From Marchantia polymorpha subsp. ruderalis (lineage: Eukaryota > Streptophyta > Marchantiopsida > Marchantiales > Marchantiaceae), in the NCBI GenBank assembly GCA_037833965.1, contig AP031357.1:20001-84000 (forward strand): a stretch of 64,000 nt of DNA. Direction: 5' to 3'. This document shows, piece by piece, positions 34,501 through 45,180 of the stretch. The notes beneath the pieces were generated by a model. The model was given only the letters and a program-made list of their open reading frames with translations, was not told the origin of the DNA and searched no databases. The position numbers were made by a program, and so were the translations under genes. How positions within the stretch are numbered: position 1 is the stretch's first letter; each line of letters starts with the position of its first letter.

Positions 34501-36374
34501 GTTTCTCCAGCGTTGCAACTTTAAAAGTGCAGGATTCTTCCATAGTGCAGTTTTTACTTTGATGGCTAGGATTCTCTTGAAGCATTTGAAACCACCTTCT
34601 CAAAATTTTGCAGGAGCGTGAGGGTCGTCTAATATGAACATTCGTTAGCTTCCGAAAATATCAACATGGATTTGATTTGCATCCTGGCTCATCCATTCTC
34701 TCGCTCTCTACCTGACTCACTACCATCCATCACCATGCATCCTACCAAGCGCTTTCAAGACTGTCGTAACAATTTACTCAAGGAGAAAAAGAAGAATCTC
34801 AGACTTATTGCACTCAATTTTTACTTGAAGTTCAATTTTTGTTCGTCCATTTTTATCCTCAAAACACATGACTCTCCATCCAGGATCCATCGTTTGTGAT
34901 TGACCACAGTCAGGTGCACTAACTCTCACTCATAGGCACAAAATGTCTGCATAGTAAAGCAAAGCGAGCTCCCCGCACTGCAAAAATAACGCAACCATTC
35001 CGAGCCAGGCCCAACCAATCTGATGTCTGCGCACTAGTGATTGTAATAGATCAGTCGGGACCAGGTTCTTTATGATCGTCTACGTACGCAGTTTAAGAGC
35101 ACAAATTACTTCTAGGTTCAAGTTGCGTATCCATATGACTTCATTTCATAAGTCTAGGTAAGTGAATGATAATAACATACTAATACCTTGTGGGTTTTTC
35201 AATTAAAATTTTGTTCCTTAAACCCAAATTGAACTTCCACTCCTCATTTTTGCTACGTATTTCCTCATTAATTTAAGAGGTGACTTTGGTGATTATTGTA
35301 CAGATATTACACTTGCAGTACAAGGCATGTAGTCTATCTACCAAATTCATTAAAAATTTCACCAAAGAGTCTATAACCGAAAGGATTGAGTGTACAAAAA
35401 ATATAGTGCATTCGAAGGACAAACTAACTTAACAAGAATGATTTATGAATTTTAGTAGCTAGAAATTGGTCTGTAGACTTTCTGTGTACATCGCTGTGCG
35501 AATATTTGCTATTATTTCATCATCGCACTTGATTTTGTTGCACTCCTCCTGGCTACGAGACTCATTATGGAAATTCTCGTGATCTTACTTTCAGTTCCTT
35601 AACTTCAAATAAAGTCTGACAAGATTTTTCACAATATCTCACGTGAAGTTTCTAAACTGAGACCAAGATATACAACATTAGGATTTAATGTAGTCATGTG
35701 AAAGTGTACAAGGCAGTGAAGGCCATTCGTTTTGAGTCCACAGCTGTGGGTCAGGTCTAAATTGAGTATGCCCTGATCGTGACTTCTATACAGAGCTGGG
35801 AGTGTTTAGGAGCCATGATCTCAAGGAACCTGGTATCCTTACCACATTCCCTTATCAAACAGAGATATTATGGACATACAATTATTATAATATTCTAAAC
35901 ACACATTCATGTCATTCATTCTCAACAACTTCTATGGATCAAGTACCCTGTAACTTCCGCTTGTATTGTTCGTTTGTCCATATTACCCTAATAAACTCCG
36001 TCCTGATTGCATTGAGTGAAGGTTTTATTACACTCCTTGGATCAAGATGATCTGAAATGTGTTATGAAATCTGATATTTTTATTCCCCTACACAAATCAG
36101 TTTAGGGATCTAGCTGTTCCAGTTTCTTCAAATTCTCACCGTGTAGCTTGTGGTGCAAGGCATGACACTTTCACAAGAAAGAAAGATCATAATCCTTGCA
36201 GAACGACATGAATCTATTATCCAGCATTTGGTTATAAAGAGGAGCAAAATTTAGTTACAACAGAACAAACACCTCCAAAAGCCACTGACAGAGCTCAAAA
36301 TGTGAGTACACCATGATTTAATGGAAGAAAGACAGATAGATCACACAAGGCCGATGGCTGTAAGAAGGCTGCAG
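31501..36374. other. Intergenic DNA of mixed composition, no recognised gene
   Basis: Open frames at 33242-33529 (minus) and 34666-34899 (plus) show no domain. At 34270-34550 there are degenerate short repeats built on GTGCAGGTTTCTT / GTGGAGGTTTCTTGAA with a spacing of roughly 20-40 bases, which produce the spurious minus-strand frame at 34221-34421. Nothing else could be supported. Confidence 0.45.
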
Positions 36375-37023
36375 GCTAGAACAACCCCGACCGTATGTCT
36401 GTGGGCCGACGGCATACGGTCACCGTCGTGACGGTCTCTCGTTTGTCACCGTCGCGTCAAGAAGTCACCCGTCCAACGCGCACATTCCGGAAATAAATTC
36501 GACACACAGATAGTCGATGTGAGACACGTGTCGGCGTGATGGAACAGTGTGCGCGTCAAGAGCGTCAGTGCGGGGTTCAATTTCTTGGATCTTCGGCTGG
36601 TAATCTCATCAGTGTCTTCAGCCCAGAGCTAACTATTCTTTCGCTTTTACTAAAGAATACCGTGTGCGGGACACAGAAGCGGCTTGTTCAGTCTTCCTTA
36701 GTACATTCTGAGACATTTAGCTCGCTGAACCTCGGCAATTCCTTGGAATCGACGTGCATGGCAAGGTGGTGCAGAATGAAATCATTCGACAAATGATTTC
36801 TGCATTCATCAAATCTCCACCTCCAAGGTCGCCCGATCCGTCATCGCCAATCCGAGAGAAAGAAATGCTAGACGAAAAGGTCGGCCGGAGTTGTCTTGAG
36901 GGCGAAACATGAAACCACTGGTTGACGGTGACGGTGAAACCCGAAGGATGACGGTGACTGTGAAACCCGAACGGTGTACGTACGCCGTCAGCCCGGAGAG
37001 AATACGGTCGGGGTTATTCTAGC
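36375..37023. mobile_element. Inverted-repeat DNA element, copy A (649 bp)
   Basis: The left end reads GCTAGAACAACCCCGACC and the right end, read inward, GCTAGAATAACCCCGACC. The termini continue as imperfect inverted repeats for about 50 bases (CGTAT, then GGCATACGGTCACCGT opposite its complement near 36973). Subterminal motifs such as GTCACCGTCG, GTGACGGT and ACGGTGAAACCCGAA recur on both sides, as transposase-binding repeats do. A 86-codon plus-strand frame (36536-36796) has no recognised domain. A second copy with the same ends is at 47004-47917. No target duplication is obvious. Confidence 0.8.
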
Positions 37024-38500
37024 ATGAAGTAGAAGAAGCTCACCCCGCTCAAATTCTGTTGAAGTATATTTATGGCATACAACGGAAAGGAACAATATTA
37101 CATTAACCCAACACCTACCTACAACTAGATAGCTACAGTACACTACGTCTCAATATACAGACCAATATGTTTCAAACTGATTTGTCAAACAAACCCCTTA
37201 TACACTGTCTAGAATTTGTATCTTACAAGGGGTCGTTACTCGGTCTTTAGGGTTTAGGGGATCTCAATCTACTTTTGCGGTTAGTCAATTGAGTACGGCA
37301 TTTTTAATTCGAAATTTGCACGCGCAAACCGCATAAATTTAAAAAGCATATCAAGGTCAAAGCCTCGAGGAGAAATGATTGTCGAGTAAGCAAGTGTGAC
37401 GCATACGAGGTTTTACGATGATGTCGGTGATTTTCAGCAAGAAACGCTCAAATTAAAATCTTTAAAAAAAGGCGTCATTGCTGAATATGCATACATCTTG
37501 CTCAATTTGAAATGTTATGAAGAACGTATTGTCAGTTTGATCAAAATCAAGATTGGATGTTTTAAGAATTGCGACGATTGAAAATGATAGAACGACTTCT
37601 CTTGGCTTCGTTTTGAGATTACATTTGTCTCAAGCTTTATGGAGAAGTGTTCAAAAACTCATTCTATTAAGTTGGCAAGAACATTAGAACACTTGAATCA
37701 CTGTCTTGTAGTCTCAAGCGCTCAAAGGGAATAATAAACTTCAGCGAGATGAGTCCGATTCTGAAGACGAGGGTCTGTCGCTGATTAAGAATAACCTTGA
37801 TCAGTGGTGAGGAGAAAAGATGGGGTTTGAATAAGTTCAGAGGTGATTTATTTAGAGATGATTTTTGCAAGAAAAAAATTCTCACTTTCTTGCAAAAAAT
37901 CTTATTCAAAGTGGCTTCCATCTTGAATCAGTAGTTTTTTTTTGTTTGGGGAAAAGCATTTTTTCTAAATCTCTATTACATTGAAATGACTGAGAGAACT
38001 TCGTGGCACAATTTTTTACGATGAATTAAAGAAAAATCTTTGCATACAATGCGCAGATTAGGACAGAAAATATAACAATGAGAATGATGTAGTTTATATT
38101 TTGTTTATTTAAACATATATGTGTGCATGGGGTTATTACGACCGGTGGAGTGTCAAAAGTATCAAAAGTATCACGTGTCCATGAAGCCGACACTTCAAGA
38201 TCCAGTACCTCTTTCTCTCATAAACGAACACTCATGAAGTTGTAGCAACGAACAATACCAAACTTAATATGCTTGTCCAAAGACTCAAAATCTTTCCAAA
38301 ATGATATCAGAAGAACACGTGGGATTCTATGTAGGTTTGGGTTCCATTGGAAAATCGCGCAAGGCCGAAACTCCGACTAACACTCATCCGGAGCTCTTTG
38401 GACCAAAAGGTTTGGATCTTGCACGCGATACAGAATTGTCAAGTGCACGAAGTAACATTGTCCAAAGCCAATCCAAAACCCTCAGGACCCAAGATGAGGA
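37024..38500. other. Intergenic DNA with small open frames
   Basis: No recognised gene. A plus-strand frame from 38301 (MISEEHVGFYVGLGSIGKSR) is open up to the hAT-like insertion at 38509 and is discussed as a finding. The frame at 37396-37581 has no known domain. Confidence 0.4.
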
Positions 38501-39380
38501 CTATGAAATAGGCCTCTGCAAGGTAAAAGTTAAACGGGTAATAAAATGTGTTCTACCTTTACTCTACCCCTACCCTTACCACATTGGTCGCGCTTTACTT
38601 TACCCCTTTAACCGGGTAATTATCCAATAAAATTTAAAAATACACTTTACCTTTACTTTACCTGTTAAACGGGTAATTGTCCAATAAAAAAATACACTTT
38701 CTCTTTAATTTATCCGTTAATCAAATAATTACCCAAAAAAATACATTTTTAATCGCTAAACAGTTGCATATGATGATAGTTTCTAATGACAACTTCTGAA
38801 CATCAATATTTGATTCTCTTAATTTCCAATGAGTACAGAGATTATCAGTTTGCCAATAATAAGTGAAAAGGTTAATTTATTATCTAAATAATATATATAA
38901 GATGTGTAAATTTTATTTTTTTATAATTTTCTAAAATCTTTCGATATAAAACATGAAAAAACTGTTTATGAAGAATGTAAATCCTTCATCATTTTCTATT
39001 CTTAACCTATTCTTTTATTCAAAAGATGACTTAAAATATATACAGGGAAAGCTTGAGCACCATTAGACAATTGTATTATTTATGTCGATAAATTAACAAT
39101 CTTAGCATATCTTACAACTGGAAGACATGTCAACACTTTTGCTCTTATATAGAATTAAACCTTTATTTATAATCACTATTCTAGAAGCCATAAGTTTTGT
39201 TATGTATAAAAAATCCGACATATGAATATTGCTAACTTAAGAGTTATTTACTCGGGTAATGGGTAAATAAATGGACATTACCTTTACTCTAACCTGTAAC
39301 TCACCCATTGATAATCTTCATACTTTTACCTTTTACCCTTGAGTAAAAGGTATTTCACCTTGCCGAGGCCTACTATGAAA
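38501..39380. repeat. 8 bp target-site duplication of hAT-like element
   Basis: CTATGAAA at 38501-38508 and again at 39373-39380, immediately outside the element's inverted ends. It is perfect and of the length typical of hAT insertions. Confidence 0.88.
38509..39372. mobile_element. hAT-like non-autonomous DNA transposon (864 bp)
   Basis: The ends are TAGGCCTCTGCAAGGTAAAA on the left and, read inward from the right, TAGGCCTCGGCAAGGTGAAA: 20 bases with two mismatches. A perfect 8 bp direct duplication flanks it. Subterminal repeats built on AACGGGTAATTNTCCAATAAAA occur three or four times at the left, and related GGGTAA blocks at the right. The interior is AT-rich and encodes no transposase, so it would need an enzyme supplied in trans. 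The AGGCCTCGGC-type end and 8 bp duplication point to the hAT superfamily. Confidence 0.88.
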
Positions 39381-40492
39381 TGGATGATCTATATGGTACT
39401 TGTCCCACCTTCGTGTAATTGTGAGAGCTATGTCCAAAATACTTTCATCCCAGATACACTGAGGAAATCCGGGTCATGGATCCAGCGTTTCAAGCCATCT
39501 ACATCGGGCTGATATTTTTTAAGAACTATTTGCTGCAGTCTATTAGCTCCACCTGCAATATGATGCCCAAGTCAAAGCGTCAAGGAAGTCAAAATCTCAA
39601 GAAGATAAAGTCCAAAGGTTTCAAAAGCTGAGATCTGATTTTGGATTTAAAAGATAGTGGAACTTAAGGATCTGTTGCCGAAGACGAAAAACTGATTAAG
39701 ATTGGAAGTAATTGCACGTAGACTTGTATGGAGAGGGTCTCACTGGAGGAAGACAAACTCAATCAACTGCAAGATTTGATAGGATCTTTCGGAGTTACTA
39801 AAGAGAGTCGCAAGAGAAGAATTGAGCGATGCGCCAAACATCGCATGCAGACTAAACAAATATTTCCAAGCGATCGCGAATCCGAGATGTGAACATTTCA
39901 ATGACTGGAGAGTTCACTTGCAATCTGCACTGCGGCTAAATCTAAGAGGTTATAGCGGGCATAGTTGATTCAATGGTTGACTGTTACAACATCCGAAATC
40001 TTTTTATTTTGTGTTCATACAGGAAGTAAGATTAGATACTACAGACGGTCGCCGGAACATAGGCATGGGTTCAAGACTACAGATAGAGTACACAAAGTAG
40101 ATTATAGCTTTAGGAAACTTGTGCATGGTTTAATTTGGCTGTATAGGCTGGATTTAGGACCTCCAGAAGTTACTTGTGTACCAAACTGCGAACAGATATT
40201 TTCTTCCGTGGTAGAAGGATAGTATGTTAAGGTGATTGTCTCATTGGCATTGAATTTGAGTTTATTTCGTAGCATTAAAAAATGTGAGTAAGAAGGTCTT
40301 GCTTTGTGTCCTCGTGAGTGGAAGTTAAATCTACACGTCTTGATGTGAGGAGAAAGTGTTTACTTGATCCGAAAGCCAAGACGAAGTGAAAACTCACTAA
40401 ATGTCTTATCAAATATAGTAGTTTTTCGATTTTCTCTCCCACTAACATTCAAATGTTTAGACTCCACTCATAGAACATTTGAATATTCTGGT

Positions 40493-40520
40493 CCAGATGA
40501 TCACTGCAATGATCATCTGG
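40493..40520. repeat. Short inverted repeat (11 bp arms)
   Basis: CCAGATGATCA and TGATCATCTGG pair around a six-base loop CTGCAA. It is perfect but short. There is no evidence for a terminator or RNA gene. Confidence 0.6.
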
Positions 40521-41004
40521 TCCAGATCATCATCAGTTCAAATTCATTCAGGTGAAAAGAGTGAAGAGATGCGACCTCGTTCACGGACTCCGCAGAACAA
40601 AGAGCTCAAGGTATTTCGGTGAAATGAGTAAAGAATTGCTTGTGTTACATCCATCTCAGACGACATTCTAGTATGTGTAGATAGGTCAGTGCTGAAAGCA
40701 CGAGTTGAAGATAAACTACTTGATAGATATGATAACAGAAGAATTCAACCACGGACGAATCCAGCAGCAGGTTTTAATTGGAACATTCAGGATCGCAACC
40801 ACCAGTCAACAGTCTGCAAGCTCAGTCAGGCTAAATCTAAACTGACTAAGAAATTAGAGATATGGATGAAAGAATCAACTTTACCGATGACCGCAAACAA
40901 AGAAACGAAAAACATTTGCGTACATAAGTACCAAGTACATTGTCAACTTCGGAATCCAAATGTTCAGATTCGAGCCTCGAAGAATTCAGCACAAAACGAA
41001 CTTT

Positions 41005-41041
41005 CATATCATACGTCACTTTGAAAGTGACGTATGATATG
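41005..41041. repeat. Perfect 37-base palindrome (18 bp arms)
   Basis: CATATCATACGTCACTTT is followed by one G and then its exact complement AAAGTGACGTATGATATG. A perfect 18 bp stem with a single central base is unlikely by chance. Each arm contains TGACGT, the core of bZIP-factor sites. It lies about 360 bases beyond the stop codon of the phytocyanin gene. Confidence 0.85.
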
Positions 41042-41402
41042 GATTCATAAACAGACCCATTTGATATTACACTTCCTTCATTATCAAGAAATGCACTTCC
41101 CTTGAAAACCATATGGCGGTCAGCTGCGTGATGTGTAGGTAACATCTGTTACTCTACAAATATTGAGAGAAGTTGTCAAGAGTTAAGGAGAGACAAAGTT
41201 CTTATTTCCGACGAATTTAAAACCCCAGTAGACACAGGGAAGAATCTCTGCAAATGCCGACCATGTGTCGGAACCTTCGTCTTCTCTACATGTTCGCTGA
41301 CGAAAACATGGATTCACAACACTGTGCGGCTAAATCGAATTAAAGTGTTTGGTTAGCCTCACGCCCTGTACAAGGGAAATTGAAATTGAAACAGTCAATG
41401 GC

Positions 41403-41987
41403 TTAAGTAATACTTAAAAGAAACATAAACGTAGATGAAGCTACTGTCCAACATGAGCGCAATCTGTCAAGTGACCCCATAAGTCGTCCTCCATTTGAAA
41501 AGGCCGGGGGCGGTGCAGGATACACGGATGGAGTAGGGCTACTAGCAGGTAAAATATTTGTAATAGCTACTTTCTGGCCTTCTGCACAATGCTTGTCAAT
41601 TGAGCATACAAAGTACAGAGGCTGAGTGTCATTGACGATATATAGTGTGGGAGGAGTTGGACTAGTCACATCCGTGTAAGTTGCATAATTGCACGAGTCA
41701 TACATCTCTTTCGTAGAAACCAAAACAACCGTGTGAGAATCATCATACAAAAATTGGAGTGTGTCCCCGACTGAAATCTTGACGGATTTGGCCCACATCT
41801 CGTACTGTTCGACCAGAGTCGTATTGCTGTGACTTGGACCCGGGTCATTTGTCCAAAGAGCACCGCTCACAAAGTTTGCCCCCACAACAAACTTTGCACC
41901 TCCCACCGGCTTCAACACTTCGCACAGCACAAGGCATATTAAAACAAGCCTCGAGAAAGCAGCCAACCTCGTGAACTTTGCTTCCAT
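41403..41987 (-). CDS. Stellacyanin-like phytocyanin, probably GPI-anchored
   Basis: A blue-copper cupredoxin of 194 residues from the ATG at 41987. An upstream in-frame ATG at 42050 would bury the signal peptide, so it was not used. Residues about 10-30 (LVLICLVLCEVLKPVGG) form a secretion signal. The domain shows WTND, YEMWAKSVKISVGDTLQFLY and LYFVCSIDKHCAEGQK. The copper ligands appear complete: His85, Cys128, His133 and Gln138, with Gln as the axial ligand as in stellacyanins. Cys99 and Cys134 form the expected disulfide. A Pro/Ser-rich linker (148-164) and a hydrophobic C-terminus suggest a GPI anchor on the outer plasma membrane. These proteins are extracellular one-electron carriers. 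Most angiosperm members have one intron; this copy has none. Confidence 0.88.
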   Translation of the reverse strand: MEAKFTRLAAFSRLVLICLVLCEVLKPVGGAKFVVGANFVSGALWTNDPGPSHSNTTLVEQYEMWAKSVKISVGDTLQFLYDDSHTVVLVSTKEMYDSCNYATYTDVTSPTPPTLYIVNDTQPLYFVCSIDKHCAEGQKVAITNILPASSPTPSVYPAPPPAFSNGGRLMGSLDRLRSCWTVASSTFMFLLSIT

Positions 41988-42050
41988 CGTTCCCCAAATG
42001 TTGTGCAACTGAAAAAACACCTGCGAGCTGGACCTAATTAAGAAGGGCAA

Positions 42051-44689
42051 ATGTTGACTGCCTTCGATTTCGTCTCCCTTGCTCGAAAAAAAGGGGAGAG
42101 CTCCAATGACAAGCAGAAACTCCGACCTTCCTGTCCTATACGTGCAGAAGTCTTATACAATCCCCTGCTTGATGTTCAGATAGCGCATTTTCAAGTGCAC
42201 AGCCATGGTCTGAGATGTTCTTCACGTACCACGCTCGAAGGATCTTCGGACACGGGCAAGCAGCCACGAAATACCCGGTCACCACGCAAGAAAGTAGCTG
42301 CCGCACGAGACGTTGGCAACTAGAGAGTAAGAGCACCCTCAGACGAACAACAACTTAAAAAGCCGAATCAGTAAGATCGACCCATCGCGAGCGACGAACA
42401 TGAGTTCAGTCGATGGCAGATAGGGTTGACAAGTCTCACTGATCCTACAGCGGACACGCGGTAGATAGTCGGCTTGACAGAAGACCCAGGACTCGGACCA
42501 CTGTTCTCCAGTCTCTTATGCAAGCAAAGGCCTGTGTGTCCTTTTTCCTGCTTCTCAATTTGCTCACCTTTCGTCTGCACGGTAAGCATCGTCCATCATT
42601 AGGAAATCAACAACTAAGTGCAGTTTTGAAATCACGTCAGAACTAGGAGAATCTCCGGTCCGAATCCGGAGATTCTTACATGTCTTTAATTTTGCAAAAA
42701 AGCGAAGGCATCGGAATCGTGTGATGGAGGACAAATCAGAATTTGAACTAGCAACATGTGTCAACTTACACAAAGGCAGCGCCCGTAAGTTGTCCAGAAA
42801 AGTCTCCAAGCTACACCAGAATGTCCTAGGTCGTCGGTGAACAGGGCGAGGAAACGAGGAGTTACAGACGCTGGAAACAAAGTTTCAAGCTCTTACAGTC
42901 TGCTTCGGCATGGATGCCTCGGTAGCTCTGTTTGAGCATTCTCTAGAAAGATGAAATAGTGTCTCCTCTCTCTCTACCACTCTAATCTCTCCACGAAGCA
43001 TTCTCTTGAATGGCATTCGCTCGGAAGAATGCTCAACAGCCCAATTTTGTCTTCGCTCTCGTAGTCCTAAGAAATCTACTCGGATCAACGTTCGCATCAC
43101 TAGTCTTTCCTACAAGTGGTTTGTCTCTTCCATCAAAATAGCCGAATGAACACACACGCAGAGCGAACGCGGCACTTTTCTTCACATTGCCTCATGAAGC
43201 TTGGCATACGTCAGTAAGAGCTCATGGCTCGTATCTGTAGACAAGATGCTGCAAAGAATTTGGCAGACACTGTTTCTCAATCCTTGACACAGTTTGCATG
43301 TGATGTGATTCGTATTAATTTAGTCATAATGAAAGTCGGAATCACTTACAAACATCATTCACCACTCCTGCAAAGAAAGTTCAGCTCCGAAATTATGAAT
43401 TCTATCGAAGGTTTCCAGATTGTAGAGTGCTAGCTCCTCCGAGACAGCGTCGTCTGTTCCTCACAGACTCCACTAGAAATTTCCGTACACCTACATCAAT
43501 ACTTCGATTTTGTCTGTTTTTTCTGGATCCGAGTCAGAGTATTTAATCATTGTCCAAAGGGTTGAGACTGCTGCATAGCATTGACAATTGAACGTATGAA
43601 TAGCAGAGACGCCTTTAAAATTTGTGTGCAGTGTCTGTTTAAATAATTGACCCGCGTAATCTTCGCACATCCTAAGTGTTCCTGCTGATAACATTTACAG
43701 CAGAGGATGTGTGTCTAATATTCGGTCCAGACCAATGACAGGTCACCAGGGAGCTTCGCATCCATATCGGGTCAATGTGTCCTTTGGATGGCTTGTCTAC
43801 CTAACTCGCTTGATTGGGCATGGATTACAAGACTGTCTTCCATCTCCTTATGTCTAATAATATCAACCTGAATAACAGAGTCCACGCATAGAGGCCTCCT
43901 GTACAGTACTGCAACTTGCCTCTGGAAGCGCTTAGACATATATGTCATGCAGCATCAGGGCAGAACCCTTGGTGTGCGAAATTCCTCTTTACTCGCCAAT
44001 TGGCAGTCTCCTCCACGATTCTCTGCTATCGCCGTGGTATCCTCCTCGATAGCCGTCCACACCTCATCATTACCTCGTAATTTATTTATACCTGAATTAG
44101 GTCAGAAGGACAGTGTCACCTCCGCTCTTCTTCCCTCCAAATTTCCAAAACAGCATTCAAATGGACGCTCCACGAAGTTCGACGGGCTGGAGCAAAGAAT
44201 TTCACCTTGCCAGACGGACTCGATAGTTAATACACTCGAGGGTTCTTTCTTATTTGACTTATTTATATGTAAGAAGAGAAATAGGTTTCAGATTGTGCGT
44301 AAGGCCTAAAAAGGGGAGAAAACCGAGTTATATAGCAAAAATATAGGGCACGATAAGCTTGCACACGTTGCATCATGAATGGGAAGAGGAGCAAGAAAGA
44401 TAGCAAGAATTATAGGAAAATCCTATCAGGTCCTAGAGTGATGAAACCAAGGGGTTAGTAAGAGGCTAGCCGTTATAGCGTTGCAATGTGAATGTTTCAT
44501 TTACGAAAACGCAAAAGAAAATCGAAGTAGATGGACAGATATAAACATCATATTTTGTATCACCCTCATCCGCCAGAAATCCCTCGCCTATTTTCTAAAA
44601 TGCAAAGAAGAAATGTTTCGTTAGGGTATGTAGAACTAAAGGTACGTACACACAGAGTTTAACCTCCCAATAGGGTTCGAAGTCATTAT
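42051..44689. other. Region upstream of the phytocyanin gene, no recognised gene
   Basis: The first few hundred bases should include the phytocyanin promoter, but no convincing TATA box was picked out. Minus-strand frames at 42564-42809 and 42885-43100 and a plus-strand frame at 43947-44309 (120 codons, Ser-rich, transit-peptide-like start) have no family match. A short perfect inverted repeat lies at 42648-42676. Confidence 0.4.
42648..42676. repeat. Inverted repeat, 11 bp arms
   Basis: AGAATCTCCGG and CCGGAGATTCT are separated by seven bases (TCCGAAT), giving a stable GC-containing hairpin. No run of T follows it that would mark a Pol III terminator, and no function can be assigned. Confidence 0.6.
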
Positions 44690-45180
44690 TGGGAGTTGTC
44701 GTAAAGTAGTAAAGTCGTAGAGTAAAGTGTACAGCCTAGAGTATCATTTTACAACAGTGATATACATTGATGCTAGGGTTGTACGGCACTATTGTGAGTT
44801 GTCACTCCCAAGAATAAAGTGCACAAAATTGAATATTATTTTACAATCGTGACATGCATTGATGCTAGGGTTGTATGTCACTATTGGGAATACTCATTCA
44901 CAAGAGTAAAGTGCACGTCCTTGAGTATCACTTTCCAATAGTGACATACACTTATCAGTGACGTCAGTGTTGGAAGTTGTCATTCACAAGAGTAAAGTGC
45001 ACATGCTTGAATATCACTTTCCAATAATGACATACATTGATACTAGGGTTGGACGTCACTCACAAAAATAATGTATGCAACAATCTTATCACTTTCCAAT
45101 AATGACTTACATTGATACTAGGGTTGGACGTCACTCTTGGGAGCTGTCACTCACAAAAATAATGTATGCAACAATCTTAT
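44690..45180 (+). repeat. Minisatellite, about 105 bp unit, about five copies
   Basis: Successive units share AGAGTAAAGTGCACA, GAATATCACTTTCCAATA, GTGACATACATTGATACTAG and GGTTGGACGTCACT-type blocks. Unit lengths vary from about 65 to 110 bases, with the last two nearly identical (ACAAAAATAATGTATGCAAC repeated). A degenerate further copy may lie near 45440-45560. It is non-coding. Confidence 0.8.

Larger units (their letters stand above)
39381..41402. other. Intergenic DNA with hairpins and unassigned open frames
   Basis: Plus-strand frames at 39965-40222 and 40689-41024 and a short one ending near 39891 (LNQLQDLIGSFGVTKESRKR) look protein-like in parts but match no family I know and could not be spliced together. 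Two inverted repeats (40493-40520 and 41005-41041) are listed separately. The last ~250 bases probably include the 3' untranslated region of the phytocyanin gene. Confidence 0.4.
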
